From: Agrobacterium pusense
Lineage (GTDB): Bacteria; Pseudomonadota; Alphaproteobacteria; Rhizobiales; Rhizobiaceae
Assembly (NCBI RefSeq): GCF_900102105.1
Contig: NZ_FNBB01000010.1
Location: 1 to 64,000 of the forward strand
Length of the DNA stretch: 64,000 nucleotides
Reading direction: 5' to 3'
A program made the position numbers and the translations under genes. Below the pieces are notes generated by a model that worked only from the letters and a program-made list of their open reading frames with translations, was not told where the DNA came from and did not search any database. The stretch's first letter is position 1; every line of letters begins with the position of its first letter. Shown here one piece after another: positions 9,010 through 17,586 of the stretch.

Positions 9010-10074
9010 ATGCGCGCAAGCAACGAAACAATGTCGCCATGGTGGACGCCCGACGTCCATGCCGACCGTCGCGCCTTCCTGCTTGGCCGCAACGCCGTCC
9101 AGTCGGCCTTTCGCGGCTATTTCGCCCGCGCCGATTTTCTGGAGGTCGATACCGCCACCCTGCAGATCTCGCCAGGCAACGAGGCACATCTCCACGCATT
9201 TGCCACTGAAGGCGTGACGCCGGGCGGCGACGCCGTGCCGCTTTATCTTCACACGTCTCCGGAATTCGCCTGCAAGAAGCTGCTTGCCGCGGGTGAGAAA
9301 CGCATCTCCTGTTTCGCCCATGTCTACAGGAACCGGGAGCGGGGCCCGCTGCACCACCCCGAATTCACCATGCTGGAATGGTATCGCGCAGGCGAAACCT
9401 ATGAGAGCCTGATGAAGGACAGCGCCAGTCTTCTCGCTCTCGCGGCCGAAACCACGGGTACGAAACATTTTTCCTATCGCGGGCGCAGCGTTGATCCCTT
9501 TCTCGAGCCCGAACGCCTGAGTGTCGCTGAGGCCTTCGAACGCTATGCCGGAATCGACCTTCTGGCCACAATCAGCGGAGACGGCGAGACCGACAGCCGG
9601 CACCTTGCCGCAAGCCTCGCCAGTGCCGGCATCCGGGTGGCCGAGGATGATACCTGGGCGGATATGTTCAGCCGTGTCATCGTCGAACGGGTCGAGCCGG
9701 AACTTGGCTTCGGACGCGCAACAATTCTCGATGAATATCCGGCAAGCGAAGCAGCCCTCGCCCGCAGATCCCCGAGGGATGCGCGCGTGGCGGAACGTTT
9801 CGAGCTTTATGCCTGCGGCGTGGAACTTGCCAATGCCTTCGGTGAATTGACCGACGCTGCCGAGCAGAGGCGGCGTTTTGAAACGGAGATGGCGGAAAAG
9901 CAGCGTGTCTATGGCGAGACTTATCCGCTGGACGAGGATTTTCTGGCTGCGCTCGCCATCATGCCGCCGGCAAGCGGCATAGCCCTGGGTTTCGACCGGC
10001 TGGTGATGCTGGCCACAGGCGCACCCCGCATCGATCTCGTCATGTGGGCCCCGGTTGCGGAATACGGACGATGA
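9010..10074 (+). CDS. epmA: EF-P--(R)-beta-lysine ligase
   Basis: EpmA (PoxA/GenX) activates (R)-beta-lysine with ATP and attaches it to the EF-P lysine. The 354-residue protein is a truncated class II lysyl-tRNA synthetase catalytic core without the N-terminal anticodon-binding OB domain. Class II motif 2 is visible as YRNRERGPLHHPEFTMLEW (about residues 105-123), and motif 3 as GIALGFDRLVML near the C-terminus. The start chosen is ATG 9010; ATG 9031 is possible and would remove 7 residues. Its stop overlaps the epmB start (ATGA at 10071), so the pair is translationally coupled. Confidence 0.93.
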   Translation: MRASNETMSPWWTPDVHADRRAFLLGRNAVQSAFRGYFARADFLEVDTATLQISPGNEAHLHAFATEGVTPGGDAVPLYLHTSPEFACKKLLAAGEKRISCFAHVYRNRERGPLHHPEFTMLEWYRAGETYESLMKDSASLLALAAETTGTKHFSYRGRSVDPFLEPERLSVAEAFERYAGIDLLATISGDGETDSRHLAASLASAGIRVAEDDTWADMFSRVIVERVEPELGFGRATILDEYPASEAALARRSPRDARVAERFELYACGVELANAFGELTDAAEQRRRFETEMAEKQRVYGETYPLDEDFLAALAIMPPASGIALGFDRLVMLATGAPRIDLVMWAPVAEYGR

Positions 10075-11135
10075 CAGGCTCTGATACCATCAAGACACCG
10101 GAGGCACTGCTGGAAGCAGGGCTGATCGAAGCCGGCGCACTCGACAACCTGCGGCCGGTCACGCAGCGTTACGCACTGGCTATCACGCCAGCGGTTGCCG
10201 AACTGATCGACATCGGCGATCCGAACGATCCCATCGCCCGGCAGTTCGTGCCGGATGCGGCCGAGCTTATCCATCTTGCCGAAGAGCGGGAGGATCCGAT
10301 AGGCGATGACGCCCATAGCCCCGTGCATGGCATCGTTCACCGCTATCCGGACCGGGTTCTTTTAAAGGCGGTGCATATATGCCCCGTTTATTGCCGTTTC
10401 TGTTTTCGCCGTGAAATGGTCGGGCCGCAGGGTAATGGCATGATGAGCCCGCAGCAGCTGGACGCCGCATTCGACTATATAAAGGCGGACCCGGCGATCT
10501 GGGAGGTCATCCTCACCGGCGGCGATCCACTGGTGCTCTCCCCGCGGCGACTTTTCGATCTGATGCAACGACTGAAAGACATATCGCATGTGAAGATCGT
10601 CCGCTTCCACACCCGCGTGCCCGTAGTCGATCCCGATCGCATCGATGAAGCGATGATCGACGCGCTGAAATCCAGCGGCAAGACGACTTATGCTGCCCTG
10701 CATGCGAATCACGCGCGGGAACTCGGCGACGCCGCAAGACTAGCCTCGGCACGCCTCATTGATGCGGGGATCGCCATGGTCAGCCAGACCGTGCTTTTAA
10801 AAGGTGTCAACGACGATCCGGCGATTCTTGCCGAACTGATGCGGGCATTCGTCGAGACCCGCATCAAGCCCTATTATCTTCACCACCCCGATCTGGCGCC
10901 CGGCACCAGCCACTTCCGCCTGTCGATAGAAGAAGGGCAGCGAATCGTGTCTGCCCTGCGTGGACGCATCTCCGGTCTCTGCCAACCGACCTATGTTCTC
11001 GACATACCCGGCGGCCACGGCAAGGCGCCCATTGGCGGAAATGCGGCTCAAAAGACCCGGGACGGCCGTTTTTCAATATCTGACTTCAACGGAAACGATC
11101 ATATTTATCCGCCGCAGCCATCCGGACACGATTAA
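10071..11135 (+). CDS. epmB: EF-P (R)-beta-lysine-forming lysine 2,3-aminomutase
   Basis: Radical-SAM, PLP-dependent aminomutase of the KamA/YodO family, which converts lysine to beta-lysine for EpmA. It has 354 residues. The [4Fe-4S] cluster motif CPVYCRFC gives Cys104, Cys108 and Cys111. A C-terminal YVLDIPGGHGK segment is characteristic of the family and includes the PLP lysine region. The length matches EpmB rather than the longer catabolic lysine aminomutases, and the coupling to epmA (4-base overlap) fixes the role. No epmC (EF-P hydroxylase) is seen nearby. An intrinsic terminator follows closely. Confidence 0.93.
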   Translation: MTGSDTIKTPEALLEAGLIEAGALDNLRPVTQRYALAITPAVAELIDIGDPNDPIARQFVPDAAELIHLAEEREDPIGDDAHSPVHGIVHRYPDRVLLKAVHICPVYCRFCFRREMVGPQGNGMMSPQQLDAAFDYIKADPAIWEVILTGGDPLVLSPRRLFDLMQRLKDISHVKIVRFHTRVPVVDPDRIDEAMIDALKSSGKTTYAALHANHARELGDAARLASARLIDAGIAMVSQTVLLKGVNDDPAILAELMRAFVETRIKPYYLHHPDLAPGTSHFRLSIEEGQRIVSALRGRISGLCQPTYVLDIPGGHGKAPIGGNAAQKTRDGRFSISDFNGNDHIYPPQPSGHD

Positions 11136-11347
11136 AAAAGCTAAAAAAGCCCGTTGCGCCGGGCCTTTTGACGCCGACCCCGAGCGGAAACAAAAATTTC
11201 ACAATTCCGCCCCTCTCCTGTCATCATAAAGAAAAATATTCTACCTATAACAATCAGCATTGATTTTAGTGCTGGTCTGGATTATCAGTGTGGAACTGGA
11301 GAACGAGTCTCCTGATTCCGGATCAACACCAATACAGGGAGTGTGTC
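11136..11347. other. Intergenic region after epmB
   Basis: No gene is supported in this part of the 378-base gap between epmB and the 63-residue gene. After the epmB terminator the sequence turns AT-rich around 11190-11270, as a promoter for the downstream leader would. A small perfect hairpin GGAGA-ACGAG-TCTCC lies at 11298-11312. AGGGAG at 11336-11341 is a strong ribosome binding site for the short ORF at 11348. Confidence 0.4.
11147..11169 (+). terminator. Intrinsic terminator after epmB
   Basis: GCCCG (11149-11153) and CGGGC (11160-11164) pair around a 6-base loop and are followed by CTTTTG. It lies 13 bases after the epmB stop. The stem is short and the T-run is modest, so termination may be incomplete. 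Confidence 0.6.
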
Positions 11348-11440
11348 ATGTCAAAATACAATCGCATCAACGCAATCCTTGGTCTTGAATCCTGGAATGC
11401 TGGATTTAAATCCACGTGTTCCCGCTGCTGTCGAATGTGA
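11348..11440 (+). CDS. Possible 30-codon upstream ORF / leader peptide
   Basis: A 30-residue ORF, beginning MSKYNRINAILGLE and ending in a Cys-rich STCSRCCRM. It has a very good ribosome binding site, AGGGAG, 6 bases before its ATG. It lies 73 bases upstream of the 63-residue gene on the same strand. Its last codons cover the left arm (11421-11435) of an inverted repeat whose right arm touches the downstream ribosome binding site, the geometry of a translation-controlled leader. I know no homologue. It may be a leader peptide, a small protein or chance; the strong RBS argues for translation. Confidence 0.42.
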   Translation: MSKYNRINAILGLESWNAGFKSTCSRCCRM

Positions 11441-11506
11441 CTTAACAGTCTCAATTTCCTGAAAATCAGTTCGACAACATGCTGTGAGAAGTAGCCACAG
11501 CGGGAG
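11421..11506 (+). promoter_or_regulatory. Mutually exclusive RNA hairpins covering the RBS of the 63-residue gene
   Basis: CCCGCTG (11421-11427) pairs perfectly with CAGCGGG (11498-11504), and just inside it TGTCGAA (11429-11435) pairs with TTCGACA (11470-11476). This fold buries part of the GGGAG site (11502-11506) of the next gene. The alternative local hairpin GCTGTG (11481-11486) / CACAGC (11496-11501) would break that pairing and leave GGGAG free. A ribosome on the 30-codon ORF would occupy the left arm. The complementarity is seen directly; switching is inference. Confidence 0.45.
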
Positions 11507-11513
11507 TTTATCT

Positions 11514-11705
11514 ATGCAGAAGCAAGTTATTGAATTCGCCGGCGAGCCCGTCGGCATCGTCATCCCGGACAACGACCGGCTGAAGTTTATTGCGGTGAAG
11601 TTCCACGTTCACGATCTAGACGAGCAGAAGTTCGACAGTGCGGACGATGTGCGGATCGCGATTCGCGACCTCGTGCGTAATCGGAACCTGGCCGCGGTAG
11701 CCTGA
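11514..11705 (+). CDS. Small hypothetical protein, 63 residues
   Basis: I do not recognise a characterised family. The protein begins MQKQVIEFAGEPVGIVIPD, has a hydrophobic strand-like middle (LKFIAVKFHVHDLDEQ) and an acidic/basic helix (FDSADDVRIAIRDLVRNRN). No signal peptide or transmembrane helix is seen, so it is probably cytosolic. ATG 11514 follows GGGAG with 7-base spacing. A hairpin terminator at 11746-11795 closes the transcript, which supports a real single-gene unit. Its leader carries the short ORF and the competing hairpins described at 11348-11506. Confidence 0.72.
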   Translation: MQKQVIEFAGEPVGIVIPDNDRLKFIAVKFHVHDLDEQKFDSADDVRIAIRDLVRNRNLAAVA

Positions 11706-11745
11706 TGCGCGAAAGCCATCGCCCGCTTACAAAACCGTCAAAACC

Positions 11746-11795
11746 AAAGCGCGCCCCATATCGGACCCGACATTGTGGGCCGGCGGCGCGCTTTT
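11746..11795 (+). terminator. Intrinsic terminator after the 63-residue gene
   Basis: GCGCGCC near 11749-11755 pairs with GGCGCGC at 11785-11791, with further CCCA/TGGG pairing inside, and TTTT follows at 11792-11795. It starts 40 bases after the stop codon. The AAA before the stem gives weaker activity on the other strand. Confidence 0.7.
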
Positions 11796-11980
11796 CCTTT
11801 GGCTGACAGTCCTGCCTGCAAGACACCGCCTCCCACTTTAATAGGTCTGCCTATGCAGGTTTTTGCGACATTCGCAAACGCGCCTAAGCCCCCACATTTC
11901 CTTGTTCCGACAAGGCGCTGAGCTGACAGGCTCCCGGGACGGGCAGAATGAGAGGCCGTCGCAGACTCTCAAGTTTGATG

Positions 11981-12217
11981 TCAGAAGGCCGTAAAGGTCA
12001 GCGTTGTCAGCGAACGAACGATGCCCGGAATATTGACGATGTTCTGATTGATGAATTTGCCGATATCCTCTTCCGGCGGAAGATAGATTTTCAGCAGAAG
12101 ATCATATTCACCGCTGGTGGAATAAAGTTCGGAAACCAGTTCGGTTTTATAGATGGCGTCGGCGACATCATAGGTCTTGCCGGGCTCGCATTGAAGCTGA
12201 ACAAAAATGGGCTTCAC
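11981..12217 (-). CDS. Stand-alone Lrp/AsnC ligand-binding (RAM) domain protein
   Basis: A 78-residue protein consisting only of the regulation-of-amino-acid-metabolism (RAM) fold found at the C-terminus of Lrp/AsnC regulators; the DNA-binding HTH is absent. Seen: FVQLQCEPGKTYDVADAIY, then ELYSTSGEYDLLLKIYL, then IPGIVRSLTTLTFTAF, which match the beta-alpha-beta-beta-alpha-beta core. Such proteins form oligomers that bind amino acids and can modulate full-length Lrp partners. The start is taken as GTG 12217 because GGGAG ends 6 bases before it; ATG 12223 sits directly against GGGAG with no spacing. The target is unknown. Confidence 0.8.
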   Translation of the reverse strand: MKPIFVQLQCEPGKTYDVADAIYKTELVSELYSTSGEYDLLLKIYLPPEEDIGKFINQNIVNIPGIVRSLTTLTFTAF

Positions 12218-12319
12218 GGACATCTCCCGTATTGAAACTTTCAGGGCACGGCTCTGGCGCCACGCATCACGGCGCACTATTGGCTGAGCCGCATCGTTCT
12301 TGCAAGACCGCGCAAGGGT

Positions 12320-13246
12320 TTAAGCAGAAAACTCGCCGGCCTCGACGCTGGTTCCACCTCCTGCCTCGGAAACGATCCAGCGCCGAAAGCTTTCAAGCGG
12401 CGCGTAACCGGCGCGATCCGGCATGCAGGCGAGATAATACGCCTCCTCGCTTTCCGCCTCACCGGCAACGGCCGCGACAAGTCGGCCGCTTCGCAACTCC
12501 TCTTCGATCATGAAAGCAGGAATCAGCGACACACCGAGACCGGCGCTCGCCGCTTCGGCGATGGTGGTGAACTGATCGAAAAGCATGCCGTGTACGTTGT
12601 CGAATACCACGCCGTGACTGCGAAACCATTGCTCCCAGGCATCGGGTCGGGTTGTCATGTGGAGTAGCGGCACATGCAGCAGATCATCAGGCGTTGAAAA
12701 TCGGTGTCGCGTTTTGAAAGCGGGGCTGCATACGGCAACGATCTTTTCGTGCATCAGGAAAACAAGTTCGGTACCCGGCCAGTGTGGCAAGCCGAAATGA
12801 ATCGCCGCATCGACCGTATCGGTCTTGAAATCGAAAAGCGAAGACCGCGTCAGAAGATTGACGGAAATACCCGGGTGGCGTGCGATAAAAGCGGGCAGGC
12901 GCGGCACGAGCCAGCGTGTGCCGAAGCTTGGCAGCACCCCGAGATTGAGCGTGCCGCCATCCGGATTGGCGCGCAGATTGAGGGAAGCCGTCGATATGCG
13001 CCGCAGAGCTTCGCGTATTTCCCGGCCATAACCCTCCCCTGCCCTTGTCAACCGGATCGTCTGTCGCTCGCGAAGGAACAGCGCCACCCCGAGCTGTTCT
13101 TCGAGGGCCAGGATTTGCCGGCTGACGGCACCCTGGGTCAGGCCGAGCTCCCGCGCAGCCGCGGTAACGCTGCCGGTGCGCGAAGCGGCTTCGAATGCCG
13201 CGAGTAGCGAAAGCGACGGCAAAAAACGGCGGGGCGGCAGAACCAT
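12320..13246 (-). CDS. LysR-family transcriptional regulator (GcvA-like)
   Basis: A 308-residue LysR regulator. The winged HTH occupies residues about 10-65 (LSLLAAFEAASRTGSVTAAARELGLTQGAVSRQI, seen in pieces). The effector-binding domain runs from about 95 to 300 and includes the GLGVSLIPAFMIEEEL segment typical of the GcvA/AmpR branch. It is transcribed divergently from the FAD oxidase gene, with 129 bases between them, so it most likely controls that gene. Its own start is ATG 13246. The inducer is unknown but is likely an amine or amino acid related to the oxidase substrate. Confidence 0.85.
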   Translation of the reverse strand: MVLPPRRFLPSLSLLAAFEAASRTGSVTAAARELGLTQGAVSRQILALEEQLGVALFLRERQTIRLTRAGEGYGREIREALRRISTASLNLRANPDGGTLNLGVLPSFGTRWLVPRLPAFIARHPGISVNLLTRSSLFDFKTDTVDAAIHFGLPHWPGTELVFLMHEKIVAVCSPAFKTRHRFSTPDDLLHVPLLHMTTRPDAWEQWFRSHGVVFDNVHGMLFDQFTTIAEAASAGLGVSLIPAFMIEEELRSGRLVAAVAGEAESEEAYYLACMPDRAGYAPLESFRRWIVSEAGGGTSVEAGEFSA

Positions 13247-13301
13247 ATTCCCTCACGGAATGAACTCTTGACGATATGTCGATATTCAACAGGCGGCGAG
13301 G

Positions 13302-13323
13302 CTTGTAAAGTCTTATAAACAAG
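13302..13323. promoter_or_regulatory. Candidate LysR operator
   Basis: CTTGT (13302-13306) and ACAAG (13319-13323) form a perfect inverted repeat around an AT-rich 12-base centre and fit the LysR T-N11-A pattern. It lies between the divergent LysR and oxidase genes, 53 bases before the oxidase ATG. The role is inferred from position. Confidence 0.35.
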
Positions 13324-13375
13324 GGCTTGTCACTCATACGAATACCAAATGAACTCGCCCGGACATGGTGGAACG

Positions 13376-14659
13376 ATGTATAATGACCCCCGCTCGCACG
13401 GCCTCTGGGAAAAGACCGCGCCGCAGCCACCCGCAACAGCTGCGTTAAAAGGCTCCGTGGCTGCCGATGTCGTTATCGTCGGTGGCGGTTTCACCGGGCA
13501 ATCTGCGGCGCTCCACCTTGCCGAACGGGACATAAATGTCGTCTTGCTCGAAGCCAGGGAAATCGGCTTCGGCGGCGCGGGGCGCAATGTCGGCCTTATC
13601 AATGGCGGCATGTGGGTCATGCCGAAAGAATTGCCTGGCGTGCTGGGCGAAACTTACGGCGAGCGGCTTCTCGGCCTTCTGGGCAATGCGCCACTTCTCG
13701 TGCGAGACCTGGTGGAAAAACACGCAATTCCCTGCGAGATCGAAAAAAACGGAACGCTGCATTGCGCAGTTGGTGAAAAAGGGCTCCGTGAAATCCGCGA
13801 ACGCTGCGAACAATGGGCCGAAAGGGGCGCGCCTGTTCGTGTTCTCGATGCAGAGGAAACGGCCAGACGCACGGGCACGACAGCCTATTCCGGCGCACTT
13901 CTGGATACGCGCGCAGGCACAATTCAGCCGCTCGCCTATGTTCGCGGTCTCGCCGCCGCCGCGCAGAAGGCGGGCGCACGGCTGTATACGGATAGCCCCG
14001 TGGTAGCCACCGAACGCAACGGTGGACAATGGGTTGTGAAGACGCCAAACGGATCGGTAACCGCCAAATGGATCGTGGTGGCGACCGAAGCCTACAGCAC
14101 GGGACCGTGGCAGGTCGTTCGCGATGAACAGATTTATCTGCCCTATTTCAACTTCGCGACCAGACCTCTCGGCGACAATCTGCAAAAAAGCATCCTCCCC
14201 GGCCGCGAGGGCTGCTGGGACACGAAGGAAATTCTCTCATCCTTCCGCATGGACAAGGCTGGCCGGCTGGTCTTCGGCAGTGTCGGGGCGCTGCGCGGCA
14301 CGGGTGCCGCCATTCACCGCGCCTGGGCGAAACGGTCGCTGAAGCGGCTTTTTCCGCAGCTTGGGGATACCGAGTTCGAGTGTGAATGGTACGGCCAGAT
14401 CGGTATGACCGACAATGCCGTGCCCCGCTTTCACAAATTCGCCGAAAATGTCGTCGGCTTTTCAGGCTATAATGGCCGCGGCATCGCACCGGGCACGGCC
14501 TTCGGCAAAGTCATTGCACAGCATGTTCTCGGTGAAATAACCGAGACGGAATTGCCTTTGCCTTTAACGGAACCAAAAGCGCGGCCCTTCAGGGCTCTGA
14601 AGGAAGCCTATTACGAAGCAGGTGCACAGATAGCCCATTTCGCCGGCGAGCGTTTTTGA
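13376..14659 (+). CDS. FAD-dependent oxidoreductase, DadA/PuuB type
   Basis: A 427-residue DAO-fold flavoenzyme. The FAD-binding Rossmann motif is at about residues 30-60 (ADVVIVGGGFTGQSAALHLAE), and a C-terminal flavin-contact segment reads FSGYNGRGIAPGTAFGK. The family oxidises amino acids or amines such as gamma-glutamylputrescine, glycine or D-amino acids, passing electrons to oxygen or the quinone pool. The start is set at ATG 13376 because GGTGGA precedes it; the earlier in-frame ATG 13349 has no ribosome binding site. It is divergent from the LysR gene that probably regulates it. The exact substrate cannot be assigned. Confidence 0.82.
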   Translation: MYNDPRSHGLWEKTAPQPPATAALKGSVAADVVIVGGGFTGQSAALHLAERDINVVLLEAREIGFGGAGRNVGLINGGMWVMPKELPGVLGETYGERLLGLLGNAPLLVRDLVEKHAIPCEIEKNGTLHCAVGEKGLREIRERCEQWAERGAPVRVLDAEETARRTGTTAYSGALLDTRAGTIQPLAYVRGLAAAAQKAGARLYTDSPVVATERNGGQWVVKTPNGSVTAKWIVVATEAYSTGPWQVVRDEQIYLPYFNFATRPLGDNLQKSILPGREGCWDTKEILSSFRMDKAGRLVFGSVGALRGTGAAIHRAWAKRSLKRLFPQLGDTEFECEWYGQIGMTDNAVPRFHKFAENVVGFSGYNGRGIAPGTAFGKVIAQHVLGEITETELPLPLTEPKARPFRALKEAYYEAGAQIAHFAGERF

Positions 14660-14966
14660 TCCGACTTACGGTCCGACAGAAAGATTGGGCCCGATATCTG
14701 ATTACGACCTTTGCCGTTTCTTGTGTGCTTGCCATCCCCCACAGCTGTCACGGCGTTTCAGTCAGCCCAAATCTTCGGTCTGAAAAGACACTCCCGTGGC
14801 GCAGACGCTCATCCCATGCATTCCTGTGGCGAGCAGAGAACTGAGGTTGGAAGCCCCCCAACCCCGGGAATTTTGTCATCCTTCGATATATCCTTGAAAA
14901 TATAATGAATGCGCGATAGGCCTATCGATATATTCATAGGAATATCTCGTACCGGGGCATCACACC
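14660..14966. other. Intergenic region between the FAD oxidase and modA
   Basis: No gene is supported in these 307 bases. The first 200 bases show nothing distinctive. The last 90 bases become AT-rich and carry the palindromic motifs described for the modA operator. modA starts at 14967. Confidence 0.4.
14884..14949 (+). promoter_or_regulatory. Candidate ModE-type operators and palindrome upstream of modA
   Basis: Two imperfect inverted repeats resemble ModE sites (CGNTATAT-N6/8-ATATNNCG): CGATATAT...ATATAATG at 14884-14908, and CGATATAT...AATATCTCG at 14926-14949. Between them CGATAGGCCTATCG (14914-14927) is a perfect 14-bp palindrome. They lie 18-83 bases before modA, where a repressor would block transcription. 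A ModE-like protein is encoded at 17570-17950. Binding is inferred. Confidence 0.5.
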
Positions 14967-15758
14967 ATGAGACTTTTGCGTCGCAGCTTCTTCAAAACCA
15001 TCGCCACAGTGACATTCTTCTGCCTCGCGGCCTCCTTTGCAGCCGTTCCGGCCCATGCCGCCGAAAAAGTCACGGTGTTTGCCGCAGCCAGCATGAAAAA
15101 CGCACTGGACGACATCAACGCCGAGTGGGCGAAGGAAAGCGGTAATGAAGCGGCGGCTTCTTATGCCGCAAGTTCAGCGCTCGCCAAGCAGATCGAGCAG
15201 GGCGCACCAGCGGATATCTTCATTTCCGCCGACCTGGCCTGGATGGATTATGTCGCTGAAAAGAAGCTGATCAACGCTGACAGCCGCTCCAATCTTCTAG
15301 GCAACCGCATCGTTCTCGTCGCTCCCGCCGACAGGGCCAAGCCGGTCGAGATCAAGCAGGGCTTTGATCTTGCGGCTCTGGTAGGTGACGGCCGCCTGGC
15401 CATGGGCGCGGTGGATTCCGTACCCGCCGGCAAATACGGCAAGGCCGCGCTGGAAAAACTCGGCGTCTGGTCGTCGGTCGAACAAAAGGTCGCCGGCGCG
15501 GAAAGCGTGCGTGCCGCCCTGCTGCTCGTCTCGCGCGGAGAGGCGCCCTATGGCATCGTCTACCAGACCGATGCGGCTGCCGATCCCGGTGTGAAGATCG
15601 TCGGCACGTTCCCTGAATACAGCCATCCGCCGATCATCTATCCCGTGGCCATTCTTTCGGAGGCAAAATCGCCGGCGGCAAAAGCCTATCTGGATTTCCT
15701 GAAGTCCGAAAAGGCAACGCCCTTCTTCGAAAAACAGGGCTTTACGGTTTTGAAATAA
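14967..15758 (+). CDS. modA: Molybdate ABC transporter substrate-binding protein
   Basis: Periplasmic molybdate/tungstate-binding protein that delivers the oxyanion to ModBC. It has 263 residues with a signal peptide of about 31 residues ending AHA. The mature protein begins with the family signature [16 protein letters not shown], in which serines bind the oxyanion. [22 protein letters not shown] follows, then the hinge and second lobe ([29 protein letters not shown]). The start is ATG 14967, and the gap to modB is 47 bases. Expression is probably repressed by molybdate-loaded or dimeric ModE through the sites just upstream. Confidence 0.95.
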   Translation: MRLLRRSFFKTIATVTFFCLAASFAAVPAHAAEKVTVFAAASMKNALDDINAEWAKESGNEAAASYAASSALAKQIEQGAPADIFISADLAWMDYVAEKKLINADSRSNLLGNRIVLVAPADRAKPVEIKQGFDLAALVGDGRLAMGAVDSVPAGKYGKAALEKLGVWSSVEQKVAGAESVRAALLLVSRGEAPYGIVYQTDAAADPGVKIVGTFPEYSHPPIIYPVAILSEAKSPAAKAYLDFLKSEKATPFFEKQGFTVLK

Positions 15759-15805
15759 ACTGCTTTTCCTGGCCCAGGGGCCGCAAGAGATGACGGTTAC
15801 GGGAT

Positions 15806-16513
15806 ATGACGTTGCATTGGTGGACACTCAGCCCCGAAGAATGGACGGCGATCAGGCTCAGCCTGTGGGTGTCCTCCGTTGCCATGCTCGCCAGCCTGCC
15901 GTTCGGCATTCTCATCGCCTTGGCGTTGGCGCGCGGCCGCTTCTGGGGCAAGTCTCTCCTCAACGGCATCGTCCACCTGCCGCTTATCCTGCCGCCCGTC
16001 GTAACCGGTTTTCTGCTGCTGGTTCTCTTCGGCCGCCGGGGCGCCATCGGACAATTTCTCGACAGCTGGTTCGGCATCGTCTTCTCCTTCCGGTGGACGG
16101 GGGCAGCTCTCGCATGCGCTGTCATGGCCTTTCCGCTGATGGTGCGCTCCATCCGCCTTTCCATCGAAGCGGTGGATCGCAAGCTGGAAGAGGCGGCGGG
16201 AACATTGGGGGCCAATCCGCTCTGGGTGTTCCTCACCGTTACCCTGCCCCTGACCCTGCCCGGCATCATCGCCGGCATGATTCTCGCTTTCGCCAAGGCC
16301 ATGGGCGAATTTGGCGCGACCATCACTTTCGTCTCAAACATTCCGGGCGAAACGCAGACATTGTCCGCCGCCATCTACACCTTCACGCAGGTCCCGGGCG
16401 GCGATGCCGGTGCGCTGCGGCTTACAATCGTTTCGGTTGCGATTTCCATGCTCGCTCTGCTCGTCTCGGAATTGCTGGCCCGCGTAATCGGCAAACGGAT
16501 GAGCATGGAATGA
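15806..16513 (+). CDS. modB: Molybdate ABC transporter permease
   Basis: Inner-membrane permease of the molybdate importer, 235 residues with five or six transmembrane helices. The EAA loop that docks to ModC is [21 protein letters not shown] at about residues 130-150. The sequence [26 protein letters not shown] is a ModB family hallmark. The stop overlaps the modC start (ATGA at 16510), giving translational coupling. Confidence 0.95.
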   Translation: MTLHWWTLSPEEWTAIRLSLWVSSVAMLASLPFGILIALALARGRFWGKSLLNGIVHLPLILPPVVTGFLLLVLFGRRGAIGQFLDSWFGIVFSFRWTGAALACAVMAFPLMVRSIRLSIEAVDRKLEEAAGTLGANPLWVFLTVTLPLTLPGIIAGMILAFAKAMGEFGATITFVSNIPGETQTLSAAIYTFTQVPGGDAGALRLTIVSVAISMLALLVSELLARVIGKRMSME

Positions 16514-17586
16514 CGCTTTCGGTTTCCATCCGCCACCGTCTTGGCGCCTTCGAACTTGACGCGTCATTCACGTCCGAAGGCGGAGTGACCGCGCTTTTCG
16601 GGCGCTCGGGCTCCGGCAAAACCTCAATGATACGCATCATCGCCGGCCTGCTGCGGCCGGATGATGGACAGGTTTCACTTGATGGCAAAGTGCTGACCGA
16701 CAGCGGAAAACGACTGTTTCTACCGGCACATAAACGCCATTTCGGTTATGTCTTTCAGGAAGCGCGGCTCTTCCCGCATCTCAGCGTCGCCCAAAACCTG
16801 AACTACGGCAGGTGGTTCACTGCGAATAAAACCACGGGCACGGATGGGGACCATATCGTCGACATGCTCGGCATTGGCCATCTTCTGCACCGACGCCCGA
16901 ACAAACTTTCCGGCGGCGAAAAGCAACGTGTGGCTATCGGCCGCGCCCTGCTTTCTTCACCCAGATTGCTGCTGATGGACGAGCCGCTCGCCTCGCTGGA
17001 CGAACAGCGGAAAGCGGAGATCATTCCCTATCTCGAACGGCTGCGGGACGAGACCAAAATCCCTGTTGTCTATGTCAGCCACTCGATCCACGAGGTCGCC
17101 CGTCTGGCCGATCGCATCGTTGTTATGAAGGACGGAACGGTGGAAACGCAGGGAAAAGCCGCCGAAGTGCTGGCAAGACCCGATTTCAGCACCCATCTCG
17201 AAAGGCGCGAGGCGGGCAGCATTCTTTCCGGGCGCATTGAAAGCTTCGACGAGCGGCATGGGCTTGCCGCCGTAAAGCTAAAAACCATGCTGCTTCACGT
17301 TCCGGCAAAAAGCGGAATATGCGGCAGCCCGGTGCGCGTGCTCATACCCGCACGCGATGTAATGCTTGCAACCGTAAAACCTGAAGGCTTGAGCGCGCTC
17401 AACATTCTCAACGGCCGTGTCGCAAACGTTTCCGTGAGCGAAGACGCCATGGTCACGGTTCAGGTGGATTGCGGCGGTGACATCATCCAGTCGCGCATCA
17501 CAGACCTCTCTCGCGAAAGGTTGCAGCTGGAACCCGGAAAACCGGTGCATGCAATCATAAAGTCAGCGGCTATCGATCCCTATTGA
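16510..17586 (+). CDS. modC: Molybdate ABC transporter ATP-binding protein
   Basis: ATPase of the molybdate importer, 358 residues. Walker A is [12 protein letters not shown], the signature motif is [16 protein letters not shown], Walker B with the D-loop is [12 protein letters not shown], and the H-loop is [10 protein letters not shown]. Residues about 290-358 form the C-terminal Mop/TOBE domain ([25 protein letters not shown]), which can bind oxyanion and give trans-inhibition. Its 3' end overlaps the convergent ModE-like gene by 17 bases. Confidence 0.95.
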   Translation: MTLSVSIRHRLGAFELDASFTSEGGVTALFGRSGSGKTSMIRIIAGLLRPDDGQVSLDGKVLTDSGKRLFLPAHKRHFGYVFQEARLFPHLSVAQNLNYGRWFTANKTTGTDGDHIVDMLGIGHLLHRRPNKLSGGEKQRVAIGRALLSSPRLLLMDEPLASLDEQRKAEIIPYLERLRDETKIPVVYVSHSIHEVARLADRIVVMKDGTVETQGKAAEVLARPDFSTHLERREAGSILSGRIESFDERHGLAAVKLKTMLLHVPAKSGICGSPVRVLIPARDVMLATVKPEGLSALNILNGRVANVSVSEDAMVTVQVDCGGDIIQSRITDLSRERLQLEPGKPVHAIIKSAAIDPY

